From Emiliania huxleyi CCMP1516 (Eukaryota > Haptophyta > Isochrysidales > Noelaerhabdaceae), in the NCBI RefSeq assembly GCF_000372725.1, contig NW_005201092.1, positions 56,928-120,927 of the forward strand: DNA of 64,000 nucleotides. The letters run 5' to 3'. Of the stretch, positions 20,185-30,440 are shown piece after piece (positions within the stretch are counted from its first letter, which is position 1; every line of letters starts with the position of its first letter). Both the position numbers and the translations under genes were made by a program. The notes below the pieces were generated by a model that was not told where the DNA came from, searched no databases, and was given only the letters and a program-made list of their open reading frames with translations.

Positions 20185-21016
20185 CATAGGTGCTCCAACG
20201 CCCTAGCCGGCTCGGGAGCACTGTCCTGCCCGTTGTATACGCACCCGCTCACACTTTTAGGCTCTCCGGCGGCCTCAGGGGCCTTGCCGAGGGCCGCTTC
20301 AGCGCGGTCACAGTGCCGTGGAGCCGGCCAGCGTGCTCGCAGCCATGCCGCTGGTGGACCATGCCCGCCTCCCGCCCGGCGGCTCCAACCACAGCCCGCC
20401 TCACCGTCGGCGACGCACCTCGGGCCCTTCGCGGCTGCGTCGTCTGTCCGGCTCCACGAGGCCAATTCCGAGTACACTTCCGCGCGGGCCGAGGCGACGA
20501 GTACCGGCAAATCCGGCCCGGTGTGGCCGGCAGCTGCCTAGCGCTGGCCTGTGACCGGCGCCGCGGTGGCGGAAGAGGCGTCTCGCCGCCGTGGTGGCGG
20601 GTCGGCAGGTGCGAGCGTGATGGCCACTGTCCTCGGAGACCCGACACCTCCGTGTTACCGTATGGAAGTTATGCCGCTTCCCGCTATTACGGTAGCGGCG
20701 GTGACCAAGCCGCCAGAGACGGCAAGCAGAGAAGAATGCCGAGCATAAGGTACAAAGAGACGCTGCTACAAAGCGAGCTTGACTGTGAAAGCGAGTGCCT
20801 GATCGGACGGCCTCTCAGACACCGAGACAGCCAGCCGACTCGCGGCGTCTCGTGTGAGACAGAGAGTAAAGTGCCAAGGGGGGCATTCCAACGCGACACG
20901 CCCCGAGAGAAGCGCTCTCCCTCCAAAGCCGTCTCCGCCGCACCGGCTGCTGTTCGATCGTACCCCAACCGGGCCAACGGACGGGATTCTCGCCTCAGTG
21001 CACCCGCCTTCCCCCC
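20185..21016. other. Non-coding flank 3' of the rhodopsin kinase
   Basis: Plus-strand open frames here are antisense shadows. 20845-20895 (GTGTGAGACAGAG, AAAGTGCCAA, GCATTCCAAC) matches a repeat at 41049-41130. Confidence 0.45.
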
Positions 21017-23535
21017 TCAGGTGCCGGGGACGAGCGACGGTGCGATGGCGAGCGATCCCCGCTCGATGAGGCTCCACACCGCCTCCTCGAGCTCCCCCCG
21101 CGACCGCAGCGACTCGATGGTCCGGATGAGCTCGTCGGCGCCGCAGCAGCCGAGGGCTCGGCTCGAACCGAGCGCGCCTAGAAAGAAACACGGGCGGCGC
21201 GTATTTCATGTTTTTAGTCGTTGGCCGACGGCGCGGCTCGAGCCGAGCGCGCCCTTGAGGCGGTGCAGCCACTTCCACAGCTCGCACCTACAGGAGGGAG
21301 TACCGCACCCTATTCCTGCTGTTCCTCGAAGGTGGCGCAGCCACTTCCGCAGCCCGCACCACGGCGCACTGGCGCGCTCCGCGCCGATCAGCGCCACCAG
21401 CCGCCGCAGCTCCGCCGCCGCCGCCGCTCGCATCTCGTCCTCATCGTCCAGCTGCGCGCTGTCGGCGGCGCTGCGCGCCGGCGCACCCTTGCGCGTCACC
21501 GCCTCGCACCCAAAGCGGGTGACCCACGTGCGCAGCACGGTGCGCCGGTCCGGCTCTGACGGCGCCTGAGACGCGGAGATGACTCCGAGATCAAGCTGCG
21601 ATGCTAGCCGGGCTGGCCGACGGCGCCTCGAGCCCGAGATCGGCCGAGGGTACCCCGAGATGGCCCCGACGCTTCTTCCGAAGACTCTCGTCGAGTTTAG
21701 CCAAAGGCATCGAGGGGCGCCGAGATGACTCCGAGGTGACTCCGAGGTGACTCCGAGGTGACTCCGAGGTGACTCCGGGGCTCGCAGAGTGCGCGCCTTG
21801 CTGAGGAAGCCATGCGTGCGCTCGTTGTAGAGGGCGACGTCGGACTCGGAGTCGTTCGCCGAGCGGACGAGCACGAGCGTGCGCGCCTACCACACCACCA
21901 AAGCACCTGAACCCACGCTGGATTCGGTACTCTGGAGGTATGGCGCGCGCCTCCTCGCTCGGCGGCATTCGGTTGAGCGCCGTCCGCGCGGCGTACGACC
22001 CCGAGACGGTCTCGGACGAGGGGAAGGCCAAGTCCAGGTTCTCGTCGACGATGAGGAGGAGGCGGCCGTCCGGGGGCAGCGCCTCGACCGCGGCGACGAT
22101 CGTGTCCGCCGCGCCCTTCACCTCCTCATCCGTCGTGCCGATCAGCGTGGTGCTCTCCTCCGGGATGCCGAGCGACGCGAAGACGGCCTGACTCAAGACG
22201 TGGCCGTCCGCGCTTTCCGGCTCAATGCATGAACGAGCTCCTCCGGAATGCCGAGGGGAGGGAGAGGGGGGGGGGAGAGAAGGGCCACCCGAGCTTCCCC
22301 GAGCTTCCCCGAGCTTCCCCGAGCTTCCCCGAGCTTCCCCGAGCTTCCCCGAGCTTCCCCGAGCTTCCCCGAAATTAGGCGAGCTTCCCCGAGCTTCCCC
22401 GAGATTAGGCGAGATTCCCCGAGATTGGGCGAGATTCCCCGAGATTGGGCGAGGCTAGGCCTCGAGACAGACGAGCTGGAACTCGCAGTCGTCGATCGCG
22501 AGCGCCGTCACGCCGGCAGAGAGGTCGGCCTCGTCGAGGAAGGACTCCTAATGACTCGAGGAGGGGGGGGGGGGGGGGCGATCCTGAGCTGATGTTTCGT
22601 TAGGGGAGGCTCGGCCCCTCGAGGGGAAGGGGCGCCTCCAGCCGCTGCGGCGCCGGGCAGCGGAACTCGAACACCGTCTCCGCCTCGCGGAAGGCGATGG
22701 AGCACTCGCCGAGCATGCACTCGGCGCACTTGGCCATCACCCAGCCGCCGTCCCCCTTGGAAACCCGCGCGGTCGCGATCGCCTCGTCCGACGGCAGTCA
22801 AAAGTCAGCACCGGGTCCCAGGGAAGGCGAATGCGATGGCGGCCTCTAGTGCGAGCTCTCGACTAGTGACCGCCGGTGTCGCCACACCGCAGGCACACGT
22901 CTAGGAAGTGTCTAGGAAGTGTCGTCACACCTCGTCCGACGACACGCGGTGCAGCCTATGGGGAGAGATGGGGAGAGATGGGGAGAGATGGGGAGATCGC
23001 CTCGTCCGACGACACGCGGTGCAGCCTCGTCCCCTTTGCGAATACCGACGCCGGGTCCAGACCCCGCACGCTCTCGTGCTGCTCGCCCGGCTCGTTGACG
23101 ACTCGGATGGTGAGCTGGTCGCCCGCAAGGACCACCTACACAAGAGGCGCAGGTGTGGCTCTTCTTGGCAGTCCGGGTCGTGAGCTGGTCGCCCGCAAGG
23201 ACCACCTCGGTCGCGACGACGCTTCATTCATGCACGAGTTCACTAAGCGGTGCTATGAACTAGTGCGTGACTCGACGCCTCCGTCGCGACGACGCCGCCG
23301 TGGCGGCCGTACTTGCAGGCGTTGGAGAGGGCGTTGCGGTGGACGAGGCAGAGCAGACGCTGGTCGATGTCGACCACGGGGAGCGGCGAGGGGTGCGTGG
23401 TGAGCGGGAACCGCTCGTTGATCTGCCAGGCGAGGCCGAGCGCCTGCGGCTCTCGCGACGCACCCATTCATCGGGTGCACACTGGCTGGTGTGGCCTCGT
23501 GGTGCATTCATTAAGAGAGGGCATTCATCGGCTGG

Positions 23536-23598
<63 letters not shown>

Positions 23599-26329
23599 AA
23601 CGACTGGTTGGCCTCGTGGTGCATTCATTCTCATCAAGCCGTGCACTCATTGGCGGGTTGGCGAGGGCCGGGCGCCTGAGCTCGATCTCAATCCACTAAC
23701 TATTAACTCATCCATCGATCAGTTGGCGAACTAACGGGCCGGGCGCCTGCTCGATCTTGCACGGCGCCGTGCGCGGCAGGTAGTTGCCGTGGAGCACGTC
23801 CCGCGCCAGGGCCTAGAAGGCTCCCAGAAGGTTCCGAGAAGGTTCGTAGAAGGTGTGGAGCACGTCCCGCGCCAGGGCCTGCGAGAGCACCGTCTCGAGC
23901 GTGTGCGTCAGCCCCGACCTACCACACCACCAACGCACCTGAACCCACACTGGATTCGGTACTCTGGAGGTATGGCGCGTCAGCCCCGACCGCATCGACG
24001 CCAGGGAGCCTACGTGCTGAGTACGCCGACATGAGGGCGGGAAGACGGAAGTGTGTGCAGCGTCTTCAGAGCACCGCGTGAGTACAACGGATAGGAGTAC
24101 AGTGAGTCAGCGGAATACGGATGAATACAGCTGAACACGTGGCCCTCTCGGGCGCTAGACGGGGTACAAGAACACGTATTCCGCTTCTAGGCTTGCGAGC
24201 GGTGGAAGGTGGCGCCGGCCTCGAGGCCGACCTGAGTAGGCATGAGGAACGAGGTGTGGCGGAGAGAGGGAGGAGGCTGACCGTGCGCCGCATCTCGGCG
24301 GCATCTCTCGGCCATGCCTCCCCACATCTCCCCACATCTCCCCCTATCTCGCGACCTTGCGCCGCATCTCGGCCGAGATCGAGTCGAGCTGCGACAGCGC
24401 GGCGAGCACGCCGTTCTTGACCTCGTGCCGTGAGAAGCGGTTCGCCTCCTCGTCCTTCTGCCGCTCCACCGCCGCCGCGGTCGCCTCGCGCTCTAGCTGC
24501 GCGAGCCTACTCACTGCTCACGACCTGCTCACGACCTGCTCACGACCTGCTCATGAACTGCTCAGGAGTTGCTATGAGCTGCTAACTACAAGTAAGGCGG
24601 CGCTCTAGCTGCACGAGCCGTTCCTTCTCGGTCACGTCCCGGACGATGATCACGCACGAGCCCGCCTAATTAACTAATTAACTAATTAACTAATTAACGT
24701 CCCGAACGATGATCACGCACGAGCCCGCCTCGTCCGAGAGCGCAGAGGAGACGTCGCAGACGGCGGCGCGGGCAGCACCCCCTCCGCCTCCCCCTCCGCC
24801 TCCGCCTTCGCCTCCGCCGCCGCCGCCGCCTCCGCCTCCGCCTCCGCCTCCGCCCCGGACGATGCGGCACGTGAAGCGCGAGTGCCACCACGCCGCCTCG
24901 ACGAGGCGCGTGAACTCGAGCTCGTCGGCGTGTGTCGGCAGCGGCGGCGCGCCGCCACTCCACAGATGCCGCTCGAGCTCGCCTGCAAACAGGCTCCGAG
25001 GAGTTCGGCCTTCAGGCTGCCTCTCGGGCTGCCTCTCGGGCTGCCTCTCGGCTGCATCTCGGCTGCCTCTCGGCTGCCTCTCGGCTGCCGCTCGGCTGCC
25101 TCTCGGCAAGCTCTCGGCGGTCTCTCGGCTGTCTCTCGGCTGCCTCTCGGCGGTCTCTCGGCTCCGAGCTCGCCCGGCTCTCCGTGCTGTCGGCCCGCCA
25201 CCCACCTCCCCGCCTCGTGGCGCTGCAGCAGGTTGGCGACGCTCGGCGACGCGGTCGAAGAGAGCGACCCGTCACGCAGCCGCCGCGACACGACGATGAC
25301 GTCGGCGGCGCCGCGCCACACAAAGTCCATCCGCTCGGCCGCCTCGCGGCCGCGCTCGAGGCCGTGCAGCAGCGGCGCTGCCGTGGCGCCTTCCTCGATG
25401 GCGGAGGCGTACAGCTGCTTGGCAAGCACGTCGATCGCGGCGTCGGCGACGAAGCCGACGTCCACCTCGGATGCGACGCCGAGCAGACGCGCGAGCGCGT
25501 CGCCGCACCAGACGGCGACCAGCAGCGACCAACAGACGACGCACTGGCGCATGAGCGACGCGGCGAGGCGCGCCTTGGCGAGCTGGTACGAGTCCGCCTT
25601 GCACTGCTCCGACAGCGCGCGCAGCCGCGCCTCGCGCTCGAACAGCCGCAGCACGATGCACGAGAAGAGGAGGAAGGAGGCGACCAGAGTGACCGCCCAG
25701 GCGGCGCCCCCGCCGGCGAGTGGGAGCAGCAGGCCGCACAGTGTGGAGAGGGCCTGCGAGGTGGCCGTGATGAGCGGCGTGCGGAGGCGCGTCGCGTCCG
25801 TCGCGTCCACCACGAAGGTCATCAGCCCCGCGAGCACGACCCACTCCCCCCACCGCAGCATGCAGTTTGGCCGGCCCGTGACGGCGTCGACGACAAACGG
25901 CGTCGGGAGGAGGTAGAGGGCGAGGTTGGTCGCCGCGGCGCAGAGCTTGACAGCAACGATGCAGCGAGACGTCCAGCGCATCGAGGGCAGCGGCCTGCGC
26001 GTCAGCTGCTCCAGCGCGGAGCCCGTTTGCACCGTGAAGGCGAGCAAGACGGCGTTCGACTCGACGGCGCCGAGCCGCACGCAGGCGGCGGAGGGGAGCC
26101 AGGCGACGAGCGCGGCGTCGATGAGGGCGAGCAGCGTGATGGAGCCGCCGATGAGAGCCATACCCACCCGCCCGTCATTCAGGAGGTACGCACTCTCCTG
26201 CTCGACGTCGACGGCAGGCGGAGCGCTCGACGCGGCGGCGCCGCTGCCGTCCTTGTCGCCGTTTCGTTGCGACGAGGCGCTGGCGACGGCCTCCGCCACG
26301 AAGGCGGAGCTCGAGGGCGCCTCGCACAT
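21017..26329 (-). CDS. Histidine-kinase rhodopsin: microbial rhodopsin, PAS-like region, HisKA/HATPase, receiver, Hpt
   Basis: Eighteen exons (minus): 26329-25174, 24982-24729, 24665-24619, 24506-24356, 24231-24201, 24009-23991, 23918-23879, 23812-23747, 23443-23279, 23135-23026, 22955-22931, 22782-22621, 22547-22461, 22187-21951, 21886-21797, 21565-21360, 21287-21253, 21177-21017; 3042 bp, 1013 aa, all phases agree. Rhodopsin at ~57-312: helix C LRWGEW (Arg159, Glu162 counterion, Trp163), helix F CWSLLVAVW (Trp267, Trp274), helix G AIDVLAKQLY (Asp300, Schiff-base Lys304). An extra N-terminal helix is likely. Then a PAS-like stretch ending IIVRDVTEKERL, H-box SRHEVKNG (His ~513), N-box NALSNACKYG, VVNEPGE, GDGGWVMAKC. 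Receiver: AIDDCE, LLIVDENLD (Asp ~819), VRSAND, FLSK. Hpt: WLHRLKGALG (His ~957). Likely a light-driven phosphorelay; wavelength and output unknown. Starts upstream of 26329 are possible. Confidence 0.92.
21887..21950 (-). mobile_element. Introner-like element, family A, copy 1 (rhodopsin-kinase intron 14)
   Basis: The intron reads GCGCGCGC, then CATACCTCCAGAGTACCG, ATCCAGCGTGGGTTCAGGTG, ending GTGGTAG. The next exon starts GCGCGC, so the target hexamer is duplicated. Confidence 0.85.
22285..22455 (+). repeat. GAGCTTCCCC decanucleotide array in rhodopsin-kinase intron 13
   Basis: About 9 perfect GAGCTTCCCC units are followed by GAGATTAGGC, GAGATTCCCC and GAGATTGGGC variants, inside the 273 bp intron 22188-22460. 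Confidence 0.9.
23539..23598 (+). repeat. (TAAA)15 microsatellite in rhodopsin-kinase intron 8
   Basis: Fifteen uninterrupted TAAA units lie within the 303 bp intron 23444-23746. Confidence 0.95.
23919..23990 (-). mobile_element. Introner-like element, family A, copy 2 (rhodopsin-kinase intron 6)
   Basis: Almost the same ~58 bp sequence as at 21887-21950, with the same strand and the same GTGGTAG acceptor. Here it sits between two copies of GTCGGGGCTGACGC, a different 14 bp host duplication. Confidence 0.88.
24010..24200 (-). mobile_element. Introner-like element, family B (rhodopsin-kinase intron 5)
   Basis: The minus strand reads GCTCGCAAGCCT then AGAAGCGGAATACG ... GAGAGGGCCACGTGTT. The AGAAGCGGAA ... 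GGGGCCACGTGTT order recurs at 53737-53800, and a weaker relative lies at 53042-53110. Confidence 0.65.
24780..24856 (+). repeat. GGCGGA trinucleotide/hexanucleotide tract inside the PAS-like exon
   Basis: On the coding (minus) strand it reads as ~26 Gly/Glu codons in frame between CRIVRG and ARAAVCDVSS. It is kept as coding in the model; an unspliced insert cannot be excluded. Confidence 0.7.
25010..25172 (+). repeat. CTCTCGGCTGC minisatellite in rhodopsin-kinase intron 1
   Basis: Eleven-base units CTCTCGGCTGC with G/T variants fill most of intron 1 (24983-25173). Confidence 0.9.
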
Positions 26330-26499
26330 CAGCCAGGTGGCGCCGCGGGCGCAGCGACGCTGGTTGGAAAACGGCAGCCACGACAGGCCACGAAAGAGTT
26401 CGACGACGGGGAAATTTCCGGGAGGGGTGCCCGAGAAAGAAGAAATTTGCTCAGCCCCGCGAGGGCCGCGAGGCACCATCCCTCCCTTGGGTTGTCTGT

Positions 26500-26640
26500 T
26501 TTATTTCTTTCTTTCTTTCGGCGAGGCACTTTGCACTCAACCGCCCACGCCGCAGGCAAGCTCTTTGACCATCTGCTCTCGGGAGAGCAAGTTGGGGGGT
26601 TTGAGAGAGATTTTTAGCAATACCAAACAACTCTAACACT
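26500..26640 (-). mobile_element. Short LINE-like fragment near the rhodopsin-kinase 5' end
   Basis: 26516-26575 resembles the end of the copy A ORF (GGCAAGCTC, TGCTCT). 26600-26640 (TTTTTAGCAATACCAAACAA) matches an inverted sequence at 47620-47650. Confidence 0.5.
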
Positions 26641-28630
26641 CACACGTCATTTGGGGCCTGGAGCCCTGTTCACGCGCGCGCGAGACGTGCAGACAGGGTC
26701 GCCAGGTGAGAGCGAATGGCGCGGTTCACGCCTCGCACAACAGAGAGAGAGATGCGCTCTGCATGGTGGGACATAAAAGAAAGCGAGTACTGTTTTGGGG
26801 TTTGTTGTTGTCATAGAAGGGTACTATACATTATAAAGACACCACAACTTCACCGTCACCCAAGTGCACCAAAATCAACCGATCTAGATACATCTGAAGC
26901 AGCATGTTTCACATCTCTCTTGTCTCTGTTGGCTGGCAGCACTGGATGACTGACTAGCGTGGTTTGCAAACACAACACTTGGCTGAATGACTGCGGTGCA
27001 TGCGCCTTGGCGCTGAGCATGCCTGCGCTCATTGCTTTCACGCTGCGAGTCGCCGACACACGCTGCACTGCGGATGAGGACCTCTTGCCTCTGAGGACCT
27101 CTTGAAGGATGAGGACCTTTTCGTCGTCTGCGGCTCGATGAGGCACGTCGATCCATCGTTTCAAAAACCCAGAGAGGGCAAACACCTGCTACCCCGTGCA
27201 CCGCCAGAATCAGAACACATGACAAGCCGCCGAGGGCGAGACAGAGAGATAGAGCGCAAGATCCAAGAAGGTCCTCACTCGCAGGTGTAAAAGGTCCTCA
27301 CGGATGCGGAGGTCCTCACGCAGTCCTCATACACGAGGCGGTCAGGACCTCCCCACGAGCATATGGTAGAGCTCGATCCGGACCCCCCCCCCCCCCCTTC
27401 TACACTGTATTTGGTGACCCAAACTCACTCCGACCTGACTCCGTTTGTGGTGCCTGTGCCTGGCAGAATCTATTTTCCCATGAAATCCCATGTAGAGGCA
27501 AGATATGGTGTGTTGATAGTGCTGGTTGCAACGCGGTAGCCCTTGTTGTTAATTAACCATGTGTTTAGTCGGTAAAGGGTGTCAGTGATGTCTTTGCTAA
27601 GACCCTCTCCGCACCATTCGTGGGGCTCCTGCCCGCGTGTGTCCGGGTGTGGAGATGCAAGTGGGATTCGCACGCGGCCCTCTCAGACAGCATGTCTCCA
27701 CTCGTCCTCATGCTCCTCGCTCGGCCGGGCAGCGGCACGGGTGGTAAGGTGTCGTGCTAGTGCCTGGTGTCTACTAGCCCCGAGTAGAGGGGGCGCTCCG
27801 CTGCTAGGGGAAACCCGGAGCGCAGAGCCAACGCTCGGGGACCCGTGTTTACTTTAAGGCCCTTGCCCTGCGAACGCGCACCCCCGGGGCTAGGGCTCTC
27901 TAGCCCGTAACCCGATACCGATCATCCGGCTCGCTGGGTGCGCTTCTTAGCTCCCTGGCCCTGGATGTGAGGTTGATAACTGAACTCCAAGTGCTCCAAG
28001 TGGGTTGCCCCCCATGAGCCATGTGACACCATGTGCACCAATTTGTGTGTGTACCTCATACCTTACCCCTTACCTTACCCTCTCCGCAGACAAACTGCGA
28101 TCACCCCCCCATGGGTGCCCTTTCTAGTCATTCTAGTGAATGAATGGACTCGTCCCAGTGGATGTGTCCGATTTCCGACGTCGCTGTCAAAATGTGCGTG
28201 ACGTCCGATCCTTTGTAATCGTCTAGAGACGCTGGATACATGAGCACGGAGCAGGCCGCTCCCGGCCCCACGCTGGTCGCTGCGCCCACCGTGGGCCACG
28301 GCCCGCGCGGCCGGCGCAGCCCGCCCGGGACGCGGGAGCTCAGGCGCTACCCGCTCCGCTTGCGCACAAACATTAGCATCCCGGACACCATGCGCAGGCG
28401 GGCGCGTCGCGCGCTCGGTGTTCAACAAACAAACTAAACTGAAACCTCAAGGCTCTCACCACTCCTTGATGTCGCTTGTGGCTTGTGTGCATGACTGAGC
28501 CACAAACTGAGGCGGGTGCACGCACGGAGAGACTCTCTAACATCGATATACGTCCGATCGTGGGGATTGATTGGCGCGACAATCGCCGCGAGTTTCAGCG
28601 AGGATAGCGCAGCTCCCCGGCCCCACCCGC
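26641..28630. other. Intergenic with GAGGWCCTC words and dispersed repeats
   Basis: No supported gene. GAGGACCTC/GAGGTCCTC words cluster at 27075-27115 and 27268-27350. A C16 tract lies at 27383-27398. 27572-27600 could encode SDVFAKTL, slightly like the Copia C-terminus. 28140-28440 has no recognisable content. Confidence 0.45.
27790..27995 (+). repeat. Second copy of the 19.5-19.8 kb dispersed repeat
   Basis: CTGCTAGGGGAAACC, ACCCGTGTTTA, GCGCACCCCCGGGGCTAGGG, CCCGATACCGATCATCCGG and CTCCAAGTGCTCCAAGTG follow in the same order as at 19528-19815. Confidence 0.8.
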
Positions 28631-29518
28631 TCAGAGCTCCGCCTTGGCTGCTCCCGTCGTTGGCGAGGCGACGCAGCGCTGCAACTGCGCCGCCAGCTGC
28701 TCGACGCTCGCCTCTGTCGGTCGGCTCGTCGCACACTTGGACCAAGTCGCGCCGCCGTCGGGCGTCGTGTAGAAAGCGGGCGCCGACAGCTTCAGCTTCT
28801 CCGCCACAGCATCCTTTGTGTATCCGCCCTTCACGAATCTCGAATCCGCTGTCAGCGCAAACGCCGCCGGTGCGTCGTCCCCCGCCTTGGCGGCGGAGCG
28901 CGCCGCCGCCTTGAAGGCGGAGAAGAGCTTCGCGGTCTTGGTGGGCTGGCGGAGCACTGCGAGAGCGCGCGGCGCTCCCGCCTGCCAGGACGCGTAGTCG
29001 TCCACGCCAGCCAGCTCTGTGAATGGAGGCGGGCCGCGCTCCGCAGGCTTGCCTGGACCCTCAATCTTGAGAATCTCCATGGTGAAGATGAGGCAGTCGC
29101 CGGCGCCGATGTCGCCACCCTGGCCGCTGTCGCCGTATGCGAGCTCGGAGGGGATGTAGAGCTCCCACTTGTCGCCGGCCACCATGAGCTGCATGGCCTC
29201 TGTCCAGCCCGCGATCACGCCCGACGGCGCGAAGGAGGTCGGATCGCCGCGCGAGTACGAGCTGTCAAAGGTCTTGCCCTTGGGCGACTTTGAGTACTCT
29301 TGGGCCGTCCTTCCCTCATAGTGGCAGGAGCACTGCGTGTCCTTCAGCGGGTGCTCCTCGCCGTCGCCCTCGCGGAGGACCTTGTAGAGCAGGCCAGACG
29401 GCAGCGAAACGACGCCCTCCTCGGCGGCCTTCTTGGCGAGGAACTGGCGGCCAAACTCGTTGGTGCCAGCGAGCACAAGCGGGGCGATGGTGGAGAGGAA
29501 GAGGGCGCGTAGAAGCAT
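28631..29518 (-). CDS. FKBP-type peptidyl-prolyl cis-trans isomerase, secretory, with C-terminal extension
   Basis: Single exon, 295 aa. MLLRALFLSTIAPLVLAG is a signal peptide. Residues ~35-155 form the FKBP fold: GLLYKVLREGDGEEHP, CHYEGRT, FDSSYSRGDPTSFAPSGVIAGWTEAMQLM (active-site region with V-I-x-G-W), GDKWELYIPSELAYGD and FTMEILKIEG. It catalyses X-Pro isomerisation during folding in the ER or plastid-linked secretory route. The ~140-residue tail (LAGVDDYASWQAGAP ... SRFVKGGYTKDAV) is unusual for small FKBPs and unassigned. It ends in Ala/Gln-rich sequence and lacks an ER-retention signal. Confidence 0.93.
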   Translation of the reverse strand: MLLRALFLSTIAPLVLAGTNEFGRQFLAKKAAEEGVVSLPSGLLYKVLREGDGEEHPLKDTQCSCHYEGRTAQEYSKSPKGKTFDSSYSRGDPTSFAPSGVIAGWTEAMQLMVAGDKWELYIPSELAYGDSGQGGDIGAGDCLIFTMEILKIEGPGKPAERGPPPFTELAGVDDYASWQAGAPRALAVLRQPTKTAKLFSAFKAAARSAAKAGDDAPAAFALTADSRFVKGGYTKDAVAEKLKLSAPAFYTTPDGGATWSKCATSRPTEASVEQLAAQLQRCVASPTTGAAKAEL

Positions 29519-29529
29519 TGGCGGCGCGA

Positions 29530-29795
29530 TGATGTCACCGCTTGAAAAGAATTCTTAAGATACAAGCCTCTCTCACAGCTTGAAAAGAATTCAAAGAAAA
29601 GAACTCTCTCTCGCACACAGGCTCGAAAAGAAGAACTCTCGCGCGCACTGGCACGACAAGGGCACGGACTGGCGCGGACTGGCACACACACCGGCTCACC
29701 ACCGGAGCCGCCTAAGCGACTCCGTTAAGAACGGCAATGCATTCCGCACCGTGCACAATGCCGCTCTCCCCGCACGCTAGCTCGTTCACCGCTTG
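29530..29795 (-). mobile_element. 5'-truncated LINE-like copy (last ~20 codons and 3' UTR)
   Basis: On the minus strand the sequence starts inside NELACG..., contains the common stop and the GGCGGCTCCGGTGGTGAGCC 3' UTR, and ends with GAATTCTTTTCAAGC repeats. It lies just upstream of the FKBP start codon. Confidence 0.75.
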
Positions 29796-29889
29796 AAAAG
29801 AAGAATTTTGTGCGCCAGAAAAACAATCTGAGCATCACCTTGGTCATGAAGCGCACAATCTGAAGGTGATAGAAATTCAACGTCTTACC

Positions 29890-30440
29890 TAACTGGATGT
29901 TCGTCAGCCGAAATGCTCGCACGATCCTGCCAAGCACACACGCCCCATCCCGGCCGCCTTCCTTGAAGGTGCCGCACTCCACTGGCTGTGGGACTACTGT
30001 GGGACTGTGGGTAGGCCACGGGGGGCGTGCAGGAGGCTGCACCTGGAAGATGTGGTTGAGCTGGAAGCAGAGGTCCTCACAAGTGCAGAGGTCCTCACCT
30101 GACACCTCGCCGGAGGACCTCACTCACAGAAGCCCCATCCAGCGACTGATGTCACACCCAAACAAAGAAAAGGAGCGCCGCAGTGCTCGAAATGTACTAT
30201 TGAAGTTCTTCGTAAAAAGAAATCTTAGCACATGGGATATAATTAGACGTCTTAAACTCACATGAAGTACGTTAGCCGAAATGCTCGCACGATCCTGCCA
30301 AGCACACACGGCACACGCCCCATCCCGGCCGCTTATAGGTGCCGCACCCCACTGGCTGTGGGACTACTGTGGGACTGTCACGTGTGGGTAGGCCGGGGGG
30401 GCGTGCAGGAGGCTGCACCTGGAAGATGTGGTTGAGCTGA
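29890..30440 (-). repeat. Direct duplication of a ~170 bp segment
   Basis: 29900-30060 and 30270-30440 share GCCGAAATGCTCGCACGATC, CTGCCAAGCACACACG, CACTGGCTGTGGGACTACTG and GGAAGATGTGGTTGAGCTG. On the minus strand the segment reads LNHIFQVQPPARPP ... ACVLGRIVRAFRL, so a duplicated exon of an unknown gene is possible. Confidence 0.6.

Noticed and set aside
20190-21569. 459-codon plus-strand ORF
   Set aside because: Overlaps the rhodopsin-kinase 3' exons in antisense and lacks any recognisable domain.
22285-23000. Regular short repeats resembling a CRISPR array
   Set aside because: Units of 10-11 bp without unique spacers; they are minisatellites inside introns.
24932-26617. 561-codon plus-strand ORF
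   Set aside because: Antisense shadow of the rhodopsin exon; Arg/Ala/Gly bias and no domain, while the minus strand has clear rhodopsin motifs.
27560-27640. Possible Copia remnant (SDVFAKTL) upstream of 28 kb
   Set aside because: Only eight residues match and no neighbouring RT or RNase H motifs were found.
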